DNA from: Chloroflexota bacterium
GTDB lineage: Bacteria; Chloroflexota; Limnocylindria; QHBO01
Direction: 5' to 3'
Length of the DNA stretch: 15,492 nt
Assembly (NCBI GenBank): GCA_024636135.1
Contig: JAGXHP010000007.1
Span: 1 to 15,492, forward strand
Part shown: one piece after another, positions 7,103 to 13,433 of the stretch
Numbering within the stretch: position 1 is the stretch's first letter
Layout of the letters: each line of letters begins with the position of its first letter
Made by a program: the position numbers and the translations under genes
Notes under the pieces: generated by a model
What the model saw: only the letters and a program-made list of their open reading frames with translations
What the model was told of the DNA's origin: nothing
Databases searched by the model: none

Positions 7103-9198
7103 GCGAAGCGGGCGATGGCCGGGCGCGCGTCGACATCCTCCTCGCAAAGTCGTATGACCCCGACCCGCGCGTTCGACGAACGGCAGCAGCGCTGATCGAG
7201 GCCGGGTACGACGTGCGGGTCCTGGCATGGGATCGGAGCGGGAAACGGCCCATCAACGAGCTGGACGGCCCGATCGCGATCCGGCGTATTCACGTCCGGA
7301 GTCGCGCCTCGCGCGGATGGACGCAGGTCTTCTTCCTTCTCGTCGTCGCGCTGCGGCTCCTGCCCGTGATCCGCCGCCGCCGCCCGGAGGTGCTGCACGC
7401 GGTCAATCTCCCGATGCTCGCCGTGGCGCTGGCGCTCGTGCCGTTCGTTGGCGGGCGGCCAAGAGTTGTGTACGACGCGTTCGAGATCCACTCCCTCATG
7501 GGCGCGCACCGCTATCCCGGCTGGCTCGTCGCCCTTATCGGCATCATTGAGCGCTACCTCCCGCGCCTGGCGGACCTGGTCATCACCCCCGGCGAAGATC
7601 GGCGGCGGTACTTCGCGGGACTGGGGATCGCCTCGGTCGCGATCCCGAACTGGATCGCCCCGCCCGCGATGATTCCCGACCGCGCGGCGGCGCGCCGGCG
7701 CCTCGGGATCGCCCACGATCGGTTCGTGGTCCTGTATGCGGGCGGCATCATCGGGTCGCGCGACCTGCAGCCGATCATCGACCACGCCGCCAGGCGCCCC
7801 GACGACCTGGTGCTCATTGCCGGCCGCGGCGACAGCGAGAAGCAGGTGACCGCCGCGGCTGCGCACGTGCCGAATGTCCGGATGCTCGGGTGGGTGGCCG
7901 AACCGGACGATCTCCTGGCCGCATCGGACGTGCTGTACTACGCGCTGAAACCGGACCATCCCTACGCCGCGCACGCGGCGCCCAACAACCTGTACCAGGC
8001 CGTGGCATATGCCATCCCGCTCGTGTATCGCGAGCATGGCGAGATCGCGGTGGCCGCGGCCGACCACGAGATCGGGAGGAGCTTCTCGGACACCCGATCT
8101 CTGGAGATCGCGCTGGAGGAGATGCGGGATCCGGCGCGCAATGCGGCGGTGCGCGACGAGCTTCGAATGCTTCAGCCCACGTACCAGTGGAGTCGAGCGG
8201 CAGAGATCCTCATCGACGCGTACCGGGCCGGCACGGCCGCGCCGCGCGAGGCCGTCGTCACGCCGGCGCAGGAGGCCTCGACGTCCCTGGTCGTGCTCAC
8301 GAGGATCTGGCCGACGCCGGATCGACCGAGCGTGGGGAGCTTTGTGCGCGCCCGCGTGACGGGCCTGCCCGGGATCAGAGTCGTACGGCCACGGATCCCG
8401 CGCCTCCCGCGCCTCCCGCTGTACCTCCTTCTGCTCGTCGACTTGCTGCGGGTCCGGGGCCCGATCTCCGGGATCGAGGCGCACATGCTCATTCCGACCG
8501 GGTTCGTCGGGCTCATCGCCGCGCGGCTGCGTCGCGTGCCGCTGGTCGTCTACTCACACGGAGGCGACGTTCGCGAATGGCGACGCTTGGCTGCTCCGCT
8601 GCGACTCGCCTCTCGACTCGTGGCAACGCGGGCGGATGCCATTGTGACCAACTCGAAAGACACCGCCGAGCACCTGCGGGAGCTTGGGCGGGATCCGATC
8701 GTCATCCCTCCGGGCGTCGACCTCCGTCGGTTCTCGCCCACTCCGCGGCCCCCCGAACGGCGTGTTCTCTACCTGGGCGGGCTGAATCCCGGCAAGGGAT
8801 ACGACATCGCCGCCCAGCTCGCCGATACCCTCGTTGGCCCGTGGCTGCGCGATGTCGATCCCGGTGGGGTGCCTGCGCTGATGGCCGCCCACGACGTGGT
8901 GCTCATGCCGTCCACCGCCGAGGCCTTCGGCCTGGTCGCCGTCGAAGCGATCGCCAGCGGCCGCTGGGTCGTGGCGAGCGACGTCGGTGGACTGCGCGAC
9001 ATCATCGAGGACGGGCTGAACGGCTTTCTCGTTGCCGATGGCGACTTTGCCGGCGCGATCGCGCGCGTCCCCGACTATGACCCGGAGGTCATCGCCCGAA
9101 GCGTTGAGCGGTTCAGCCTGGAGCGCTGGCAGTCGGAGATGGCGGCCGTATGGGACGGACTGCGACGGTCGAATGGGACGAATGGCGGTCACGGGTAG
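7099..9198 (+). CDS. Fused double glycosyltransferase, two GT4-like GT-B modules
   Basis: The start ATG 7099 overlaps the csaB stop (ATGA), giving 699 residues, about twice a normal GT4 enzyme. Module 1 (residues ~10-375) opens with a donor/acceptor Rossmann fold (DILLAKSYDPDPRVRR, VRVLAWDRSG), has VYDAFEIHSLMGAHR and ITPGEDRRR, and a C-domain with VLYAGGIIGSRDL and NNLYQAVAYAIPLVY. At Q300 most relatives carry the second Glu of the EX7E motif, so this half may be altered in activity. A linker of about 20 residues leads to module 2 (~395-695): VLTRIWPTPDRPSVGSFVRAR, VVYSHGGDV, NSKDTAEHL, PPGVDLRRFSP, and an intact EX7E (E608 and E616). The middle of its C-domain is unusually short between LYLGGLNPGKGY and AAHDVVLMPS. 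Two sugar transfers by one polypeptide are likely but unproven. It lies last in the wecB-csaB operon. Confidence 0.88.
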   Translation: MSEAGDGRARVDILLAKSYDPDPRVRRTAAALIEAGYDVRVLAWDRSGKRPINELDGPIAIRRIHVRSRASRGWTQVFFLLVVALRLLPVIRRRRPEVLHAVNLPMLAVALALVPFVGGRPRVVYDAFEIHSLMGAHRYPGWLVALIGIIERYLPRLADLVITPGEDRRRYFAGLGIASVAIPNWIAPPAMIPDRAAARRRLGIAHDRFVVLYAGGIIGSRDLQPIIDHAARRPDDLVLIAGRGDSEKQVTAAAAHVPNVRMLGWVAEPDDLLAASDVLYYALKPDHPYAAHAAPNNLYQAVAYAIPLVYREHGEIAVAAADHEIGRSFSDTRSLEIALEEMRDPARNAAVRDELRMLQPTYQWSRAAEILIDAYRAGTAAPREAVVTPAQEASTSLVVLTRIWPTPDRPSVGSFVRARVTGLPGIRVVRPRIPRLPRLPLYLLLLVDLLRVRGPISGIEAHMLIPTGFVGLIAARLRRVPLVVYSHGGDVREWRRLAAPLRLASRLVATRADAIVTNSKDTAEHLRELGRDPIVIPPGVDLRRFSPTPRPPERRVLYLGGLNPGKGYDIAAQLADTLVGPWLRDVDPGGVPALMAAHDVVLMPSTAEAFGLVAVEAIASGRWVVASDVGGLRDIIEDGLNGFLVADGDFAGAIARVPDYDPEVIARSVERFSLERWQSEMAAVWDGLRRSNGTNGGHG

Positions 9199-9258
9199 CG
9201 CGGCTTTGGCCCGCGTGGCCGGCGCGGCTGCGTGACAATGCGCGGCAGATATCGCACG

Positions 9259-9268
9259 AGGGGAAGGT
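9259..9268 (+). promoter_or_regulatory. Shine-Dalgarno-like site before the SLH-anchored dehydrogenase gene
   Basis: GAGGGGAAGG precedes the ATG at 9275 by about 6-7 nt. It is one of only two clear purine-rich ribosome-binding sites in the window. The surrounding 76-bp gap (9199-9274) marks a break from the glycan operon and may hold a promoter, but I see no convincing -35/-10 pair in it. Confidence 0.5.
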
Positions 9269-9274
9269 TCGGAC

Positions 9275-10954
9275 ATGACGATGCGATCGCTCACGCTGGC
9301 GATGGTCCTTGGATACGTGGTGAGCGCGATGGCGTCGCCTGCGCTCGCGCGCTCGATCCCGGCAGAGCCGGATCCTCAGCCGATGCCGGCAGCCATATCG
9401 GCGGGCCAGATCGACATCCAGCTCGTGGTCACCGGGCTGATCAAGCCGGTCGGCGTGGTGAATGCGGGAGATGGGACGCAGCGACTGTTCGTGATCGAGC
9501 AGGGTGGGACGGTGCGTGTGGTCGCGAACGGCAAGCTCCAGTCAGGGATCTTCCTCGACATCCGGAGCGTGTCAGGCGGGTTCACGTCCGGCGGCGAGCG
9601 CGGACTTCTCGGACTCGCATTCCATCCGAACTTCGAGAGCAACCGCAAGCTGTTCGCCTACTTCACGAACGGTGGCGGCGACATCGTGATCGCCGAGTTC
9701 ACGGCGAATGCCGCTCGGACGAGCGCCAGTGCGAGCACGTACGACCCGATCCTGTCGATCGAGCACAGCGCGCGAACGAACCACAACGGCGGACAGCTGC
9801 TGTTCGGGCCGGATGGCTACCTCTACATCTTCACCGGTGACGGCGGTGGCGGAGGAGATCCGGACGAGAACGGCCAGAACCAGGCGACGCTACTCGGAAA
9901 GGTGCTGCGCATCGCGCCGAACCTGTCCGGCGCCGGCTACACAACGCCATCCAATCCCTACCCGGGCGCCGTGTGGGACATCGGCCTCAGGAACCCGTGG
10001 AGAGCCAGCTTCGATCGAGGCACAGGATCCCTGTGGATCGCCGATGTCGGCCAGGGCACGTACGAGGAGATCAACCGGGAGCCCGCCGCGAGCGGCGGCC
10101 GGAACTACGGTTGGGACTGCCGGGAGGGCAAGCATCCCTTCGAATCGTCCGGTTGCGACACGACGCCCCCGTGGCCCTACACGGACCCGATCGCCGAGTA
10201 CACGCACGTGAACGGCAACTGCTCAGTGACTGGCGGATACGTGTACCGCGGATCCATCCAGCAGGACTTCGTGGGCCAGTACGTCCTGGGCGACTACTGC
10301 AGCGGACGGATCTGGACCATCTCCGCGAACGGCAGCAGCCTGCTGTTCCATCGCGACACGAACGCCCTCATCACATCGTTCGGAGAAGCCGAGAACGGCG
10401 AGATCTACATGACCGACCATGGCGGCAGCCTGTACCGGGTGGTCGCGTCGCCATTCAGCGATATCACGAACTCCGGGTTCTACAACGAGATCCTCTGGCT
10501 CTACTACGAGGGCATCACCGGCGGGTGCGGTGGCGGCAGGTTCTGTCCCACCGGATCCGTGACGAGGGAGCAGATGGCGAGCTTCCTCGCGCGGGCGCTG
10601 CGTCTGCCGGTAGCAACCCGCGACTATTTCACCGATGACGAAACGTCGATCCACGAAGGCGACATCAATCGTGTCGCCCAGGCCGGGATCACCGGCGGCT
10701 GCGATGCGAATCGTTACTGCCCGCGCTCGCCCGTGACCCGGGCACAGATGGCGAGCTTCCTGGCTCGTGCTCTGAAGCTCGCGCCCACGAGCACCGACTA
10801 CTTCGACGACGATGACGGCAACATCCACGAGAACCAGATCAATGCCCTGGCGCGCTCGGGGATCACCGGTGGATGTGGAACCCGCGCCTACTGCCCGAAC
10901 GCCAACGTGACACGGGGGCAGATGGCAGCGTTCCTCAAGCGCGCGCTGGATTGA
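9275..10954 (+). CDS. Secreted PQQ-type glucose/aldose dehydrogenase with C-terminal SLH-like repeats
   Basis: 559 residues. Residues 1-25 form a signal peptide ending SPALA, so the protein is exported. Residues ~45-385 match the GSDH/Hedgehog-interacting-protein-like six-bladed propeller family, whose members oxidise sugars with PQQ and calcium. Seen: GERGLLGLAFHPNF, RTNHNGGQLLFGPDGYLY with H170 at the place of the general base of soluble glucose dehydrogenase, GLRNPWRASFD with R239 at a PQQ-contact position, and IADVGQGTYEEIN. Residues 396-559 are three SLH-like units on a 58-residue period, each with a C-x5-C pair. A Shine-Dalgarno supports the start at 9275. The next gene begins in the stop codon (TTGA) and carries the same type of array. 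The substrate is unknown, and many family members act on oligosaccharide ends. PQQ synthesis genes are not in the window. Confidence 0.9.
   Translation: MTMRSLTLAMVLGYVVSAMASPALARSIPAEPDPQPMPAAISAGQIDIQLVVTGLIKPVGVVNAGDGTQRLFVIEQGGTVRVVANGKLQSGIFLDIRSVSGGFTSGGERGLLGLAFHPNFESNRKLFAYFTNGGGDIVIAEFTANAARTSASASTYDPILSIEHSARTNHNGGQLLFGPDGYLYIFTGDGGGGGDPDENGQNQATLLGKVLRIAPNLSGAGYTTPSNPYPGAVWDIGLRNPWRASFDRGTGSLWIADVGQGTYEEINREPAASGGRNYGWDCREGKHPFESSGCDTTPPWPYTDPIAEYTHVNGNCSVTGGYVYRGSIQQDFVGQYVLGDYCSGRIWTISANGSSLLFHRDTNALITSFGEAENGEIYMTDHGGSLYRVVASPFSDITNSGFYNEILWLYYEGITGGCGGGRFCPTGSVTREQMASFLARALRLPVATRDYFTDDETSIHEGDINRVAQAGITGGCDANRYCPRSPVTRAQMASFLARALKLAPTSTDYFDDDDGNIHENQINALARSGITGGCGTRAYCPNANVTRGQMAAFLKRALD
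10460..10951 (+). repeat. SLH-like repeat array 1, three units on a 174-bp period
   Basis: The GIT codons start at 10511, 10685 and 10859, and the conserved CAGATGGC at 10571, 10745 and 10919, all exactly 174 bp apart. Each unit encodes GIT-GGC-x5-C, VTR-x-QMA-x-FL, then a D-x-F-x-DD...IHE-x-x-IN acidic segment (the last unit ends before that segment). The array runs 164 codons to the stop. Confidence 0.9.
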
Positions 10955-12225
10955 TCGACGGGGTGCGCTTCCGCCCGCCGCGCATCGCGCGCATCGCGCT
11001 CGGGATTGCCGTTGCCAGTGCCGGCCTGTGGGTCGTGCCGGCCGAGCGCGTGCAGGCCGGCGACGAGCTCGTTCCGGACCTTGCGATGGCGCCCTTGAGC
11101 GAGTTCCGGATCGAACGGGTGAACGGGCGACGCCTGCTTCGCTTCACGGCCATGATGGTGAACGTTGGCACCGGGCACTTCGAGCTGCGGGGCAGTCGTG
11201 CGACGACGTCTGATCCGATGCGGATGTCCCAGGTCTTCTTCGACACCACGGCTCGTAACGCCATGCCGGTTCGCCAGTCGCCGACCGTGGCCGTTGCCTC
11301 GTATGCGGGGGATGGCCACGATCACTGGCACGTGAACGAGATGATGCGGTACGACATGTGGGGCGCCGGTGGCACGTTCCGCGGCGCGAAGGTCGGGTTC
11401 TGCTTCCTCGATTCAGATCCGTGGGCCACGTCGCTGCCCGGATACAACGGACCGTTCTACCGCAGCTCCATGTGCAGCACGAACCGGGCGATCCTCAGCA
11501 ACAGGATGGGGATCAGCGTCGGGTGGGGGGATGAGTACAAGCAGTACCTGGCCTGGCAGTGGGTCGACATCACGGAGGTGCCCCCCGGCACCTACTACGT
11601 CCGCGCCAGCGTCGATCCGTACGGATGGTTCACCGAGAGCAACGAATCGAACCAGTGCGCGTGGGCGCGCGTCCGGTTCGGCTCGAGCGGATCGGTGGTG
11701 GTGGAGAGCAGCGGTCGTACGTGCATCAACGACATCAGCGGATCGACCTTCGCCAATGACATCGCGTGGGCGTACGAGGCCGGCATCACGGTTGGATGCG
11801 CCCCGAACCTGTTCTGCACCAGCAACGCGGTGACGCGCGAGCAGATGGCCAGCTTCCTTGCTCGGTCGCTCGCGCTGCCGCCCGCCGCTGCCGATCACTT
11901 TGCCGACGATGCCGGCTCGATCCACGAGGCCGATATCAACCGTCTCTTCGAAGCGGGCATCACCGGCGGTTGCGCGGAGGGCCGCTTCTGCGGGCGCGCT
12001 GCGGTGACGCGCGAGCAGATGGCGAGCTTCCTGGTACGCGCCTACGGCTACCCGGCGGCCGATCGCGACGCGTTCGTCGACGACGGGGCTTCAATCCACG
12101 AGGCAGCCATCAACGCAGTCGCCGCGGCCGGGATCACTGCCGGCTGCACGTCGTCGACGTTCTGCCCCCGCGATCCGGTCACCCGCGGCCAGATGGCGGC
12201 CTTCCTGCACCGAGCCGACAACTGA
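10951..12225 (+). CDS. Secreted lysyl-oxidase-domain protein with C-terminal SLH-like repeats
   Basis: The frame opens with TTG 10951, which overlaps the upstream stop (TTGA) as in the other coupled pairs; GTG 10963 is the alternative. From TTG it has 424 residues. A basic start and hydrophobic stretch (~12-31) ending VQA at 34-36 form a signal peptide. Residues ~40-255 resemble the lysyl oxidase domain: VPDLAMAPLSEF, a copper-site motif with H123, H125 and H127 (GHDHWHVNEM), GAKVGFCFLD with K147, and WGDEYKQYLAWQWVDI with Y196, followed by PPGTYYVRASVDP and TESNESNQC. K147 and Y196 align by eye with the Lys and Tyr that form the lysine tyrosylquinone cofactor of animal lysyl oxidase. Residues ~261-424 are three SLH-like units with C-x5-C pairs. 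Such proteins oxidise primary amines in the extracellular space, but bacterial substrates are mostly unknown. It ends 3 bp from the convergent pyrophosphatase gene. Confidence 0.87.
   Translation: MIDGVRFRPPRIARIALGIAVASAGLWVVPAERVQAGDELVPDLAMAPLSEFRIERVNGRRLLRFTAMMVNVGTGHFELRGSRATTSDPMRMSQVFFDTTARNAMPVRQSPTVAVASYAGDGHDHWHVNEMMRYDMWGAGGTFRGAKVGFCFLDSDPWATSLPGYNGPFYRSSMCSTNRAILSNRMGISVGWGDEYKQYLAWQWVDITEVPPGTYYVRASVDPYGWFTESNESNQCAWARVRFGSSGSVVVESSGRTCINDISGSTFANDIAWAYEAGITVGCAPNLFCTSNAVTREQMASFLARSLALPPAAADHFADDAGSIHEADINRLFEAGITGGCAEGRFCGRAAVTREQMASFLVRAYGYPAADRDAFVDDGASIHEAAINAVAAAGITAGCTSSTFCPRDPVTRGQMAAFLHRADN
11731..12222 (+). repeat. SLH-like repeat array 2, three units on a 174-bp period
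   Basis: The GIT codons start at 11782, 11956 and 12130, and CAGATGGC at 11842, 12016 and 12190, again exactly 174 bp apart. The array is 492 bp (164 codons) from the DIS segment to the stop, the same length as array 1, with the last GIT 95 bp before the end of the stop codon in both genes. Confidence 0.9.
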
Positions 12226-12228
12226 GGC

Positions 12229-12756
12229 TCAGCGCCAGGTCCCCGGCTCGGCCCCGGTTGCGCTGGCGCCGGAGCGCATTGCCTCGTCGATGATCCGCCA
12301 CGCATCGTCCACTCCCAACCACCCGCGCACGTCGGTCGGGCGATGCTCGAGCTCCTTGTAGGTCCGAAAGAACGTCTCGATCTCGAGCAGCCGATGCGGG
12401 GAGAGGTCTTCCAGCTTGTGCATGGCGTCCCATCGTGGGTCGTCGGCGGCGACGGCCAGGATCTTGAAGTCGTGCCCCTTCTCGTCGGCCATGTCGAGGA
12501 CGCCGATGGGCCGGACGCGTACCACACATCCCGGGAACGTCGGCTCGGCGAGGACCACGAGGACATCGAGCGGGTCGCCATCATCGGCCATGCTGCCCTC
12601 GATGAACCCGTAGTCGCATGGGTAGTGGACGCTCGAGTACAGCGTTCGATCCAGCACGAACCGGTGCCGCACATGGTCGTACTCGTACTTGTTGCGGCTG
12701 CCGGATGGAATCTCGACTGTCACTTCAACCGGAGATCGGGAAATCGGCGAGTCCAT
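12229..12756 (-). CDS. ppa: Family I inorganic pyrophosphatase
   Basis: It hydrolyses pyrophosphate to phosphate in the cytoplasm, driving PPi-releasing reactions. The start ATG 12756 gives 175 residues, matching the E. coli enzyme (176). A longer frame to 12855 would cross the cysC start and lacks family similarity. Seen: VEIPSGSRNKYEYD (substrate-site Lys/Glu/Tyr region), HYPCDYGFI, the signature DGDPLDVLV with metal ligands D59, D61 and D64, PIGVLDMADEKGHDFKI with its conserved acidic residues, and FFRTYKELE. It is divergent from cysC across 78 bp and close to cysDN, so the PPi made by ATP sulfurylase is a natural substrate. PPi from CMP-nonulosonate synthesis would be another. Confidence 0.96.
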   Translation of the reverse strand: MDSPISRSPVEVTVEIPSGSRNKYEYDHVRHRFVLDRTLYSSVHYPCDYGFIEGSMADDGDPLDVLVVLAEPTFPGCVVRVRPIGVLDMADEKGHDFKILAVAADDPRWDAMHKLEDLSPHRLLEIETFFRTYKELEHRPTDVRGWLGVDDAWRIIDEAMRSGASATGAEPGTWR

Positions 12757-12762
12757 GGCCAC

Positions 12763-12768
12763 AGTATG
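12763..12768 (-). promoter_or_regulatory. Candidate -10 box for ppa, leaderless
   Basis: On the minus strand CATACT (four of six consensus matches) lies 6 nt before the ATG at 12756, a spacing that would place the transcription start at or next to the start codon. No Shine-Dalgarno is present and no clear -35 is seen. Confidence 0.3.
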
Positions 12769-12819
12769 CCGGATGCTGCCGGAAGGCCCCGATGCGCGCC
12801 ACGGCGCTTCGCGAGACCC

Positions 12820-12825
12820 TAGGAT
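12820..12825 (+). promoter_or_regulatory. Candidate -10 box for cysC, near-leaderless
   Basis: TAGGAT (pattern TAnnnT) lies 9 nt before the ATG at 12835, the same arrangement as at wecB. No Shine-Dalgarno is present. The 78-bp gap shared with ppa (12757-12834) must hold both promoters. Confidence 0.4.
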
Positions 12826-12834
12826 AGGCGTCCG

Positions 12835-13425
12835 ATGACCAACGAACCAATTCACCTGAGCGGCGGCGCCGGCACGGAGCCCGCGCGGGATTCGACCGGT
12901 TTCACGATCTGGTTCACCGGCATGTCAGGGTCGGGCAAGAGCACGGTGACCGCGATCCTCGAGCGTGATCTGCGTGCCCGAGGACTGAAGGTCGAGGTCC
13001 TGGATGGTGACGTCGTCCGCACGCACCTGACCCAGGGGCTCGGGTTCAGCCGCGAGGACCGCGACACGAACATCCGCCGCATCGGCTGGGTGTGTGAGCT
13101 GCTGTCTCGGAACGACGTCATCGCCATTGCCGCCGTCATCAGCCCGTACCGGGCGACACGTGACGAGGTTCGGCAGCGGATCGGCCGGTTCGTGGAGGTC
13201 TACATGGAGGCCGACGTCGACGTGCTGGCGAAGCGCGACGTGAAAGGGCTCTATCGCAAGGCGGCCGCGGGGGAGATCCCTCATTTCACCGGCGTATCCG
13301 ACGCGTACGAGCCACCGCTGCAGCCCGACGTGACGTGCTTCTCCGACGGCCGGGAGACTCCTGCGCGGAGCGCGGCGCGGGTGCTGGCCCGGCTCGAAGA
13401 GCTCGGGTATATCAGCGCCGAGTGA
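12835..13425 (+). CDS. cysC: Adenylylsulfate (APS) kinase
   Basis: It phosphorylates APS at the 3' position with ATP to give PAPS. 196 residues, a normal stand-alone CysC. Seen: P-loop GMSGSGKST at residues 29-37, where Met replaces the usual Leu, DGDVVRTHLTQGLGFSREDRDTNIRRIG, which is the APS-binding core, ISPYRATRDEVR with the family Ser, VDVLAKRDVKGLYRKA and the GEIPHFTGVSDAYEPP segment. The gene is a single-gene transcript, divergent from ppa and convergent with cysN, and its stop codon is the loop of a hairpin. Together with CysD and CysN next door it completes sulfate activation. In many bacteria CysC is fused to CysN; here it is separate. Confidence 0.96.
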   Translation: MTNEPIHLSGGAGTEPARDSTGFTIWFTGMSGSGKSTVTAILERDLRARGLKVEVLDGDVVRTHLTQGLGFSREDRDTNIRRIGWVCELLSRNDVIAIAAVISPYRATRDEVRQRIGRFVEVYMEADVDVLAKRDVKGLYRKAAAGEIPHFTGVSDAYEPPLQPDVTCFSDGRETPARSAARVLARLEELGYISAE

Positions 13426-13432
13426 CTCGGCG
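13416..13432. terminator. 7-bp hairpin whose loop is the cysC stop codon
   Basis: CGCCGAG (13416-13422) and CTCGGCG (13426-13432) are perfect inverted repeats around a 3-nt loop, TGA, which is the cysC stop. It also lies 1 nt beyond the cysN stop on the other strand (13434-13436). There is no U-tract, so it is not a canonical intrinsic terminator. It could still serve as a bidirectional 3'-end structure for the convergent pair. Confidence 0.45.
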
Positions 13433-13433
13433 G

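Noticed and set aside
8395..8425. Short CGCCTCCCG direct repeat in the fused glycosyltransferase
   Set aside because: Two copies encoding RLP-RLP are explained by codon bias and are too short to call a repeat feature.
6535..8484. Long minus-strand reading frame (about 649 codons) opposite csaB and the fused glycosyltransferase
   Set aside because: It is antisense to two conserved genes, has no recognisable motif and a composition typical of a GC-rich shadow frame.
9199..9274. Possible terminator or promoter in the gap before the dehydrogenase gene
   Set aside because: GGCC-rich inverted repeats and a GACAAT hexamer are present, but there is no U-tract and no matching -35 at proper spacing. 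It is too weak to annotate beyond the ribosome-binding site.
10511..12222. Regular 174-bp repeats as a CRISPR-like or non-coding array
   Set aside because: The repeats stay in frame, encode a conserved protein unit, and have no unique spacers between short identical repeats.
12757..12855. N-terminal extension of the pyrophosphatase
   Set aside because: It would cross the divergent cysC start and adds residues without family similarity. ATG 12756 gives the usual 175 residues.
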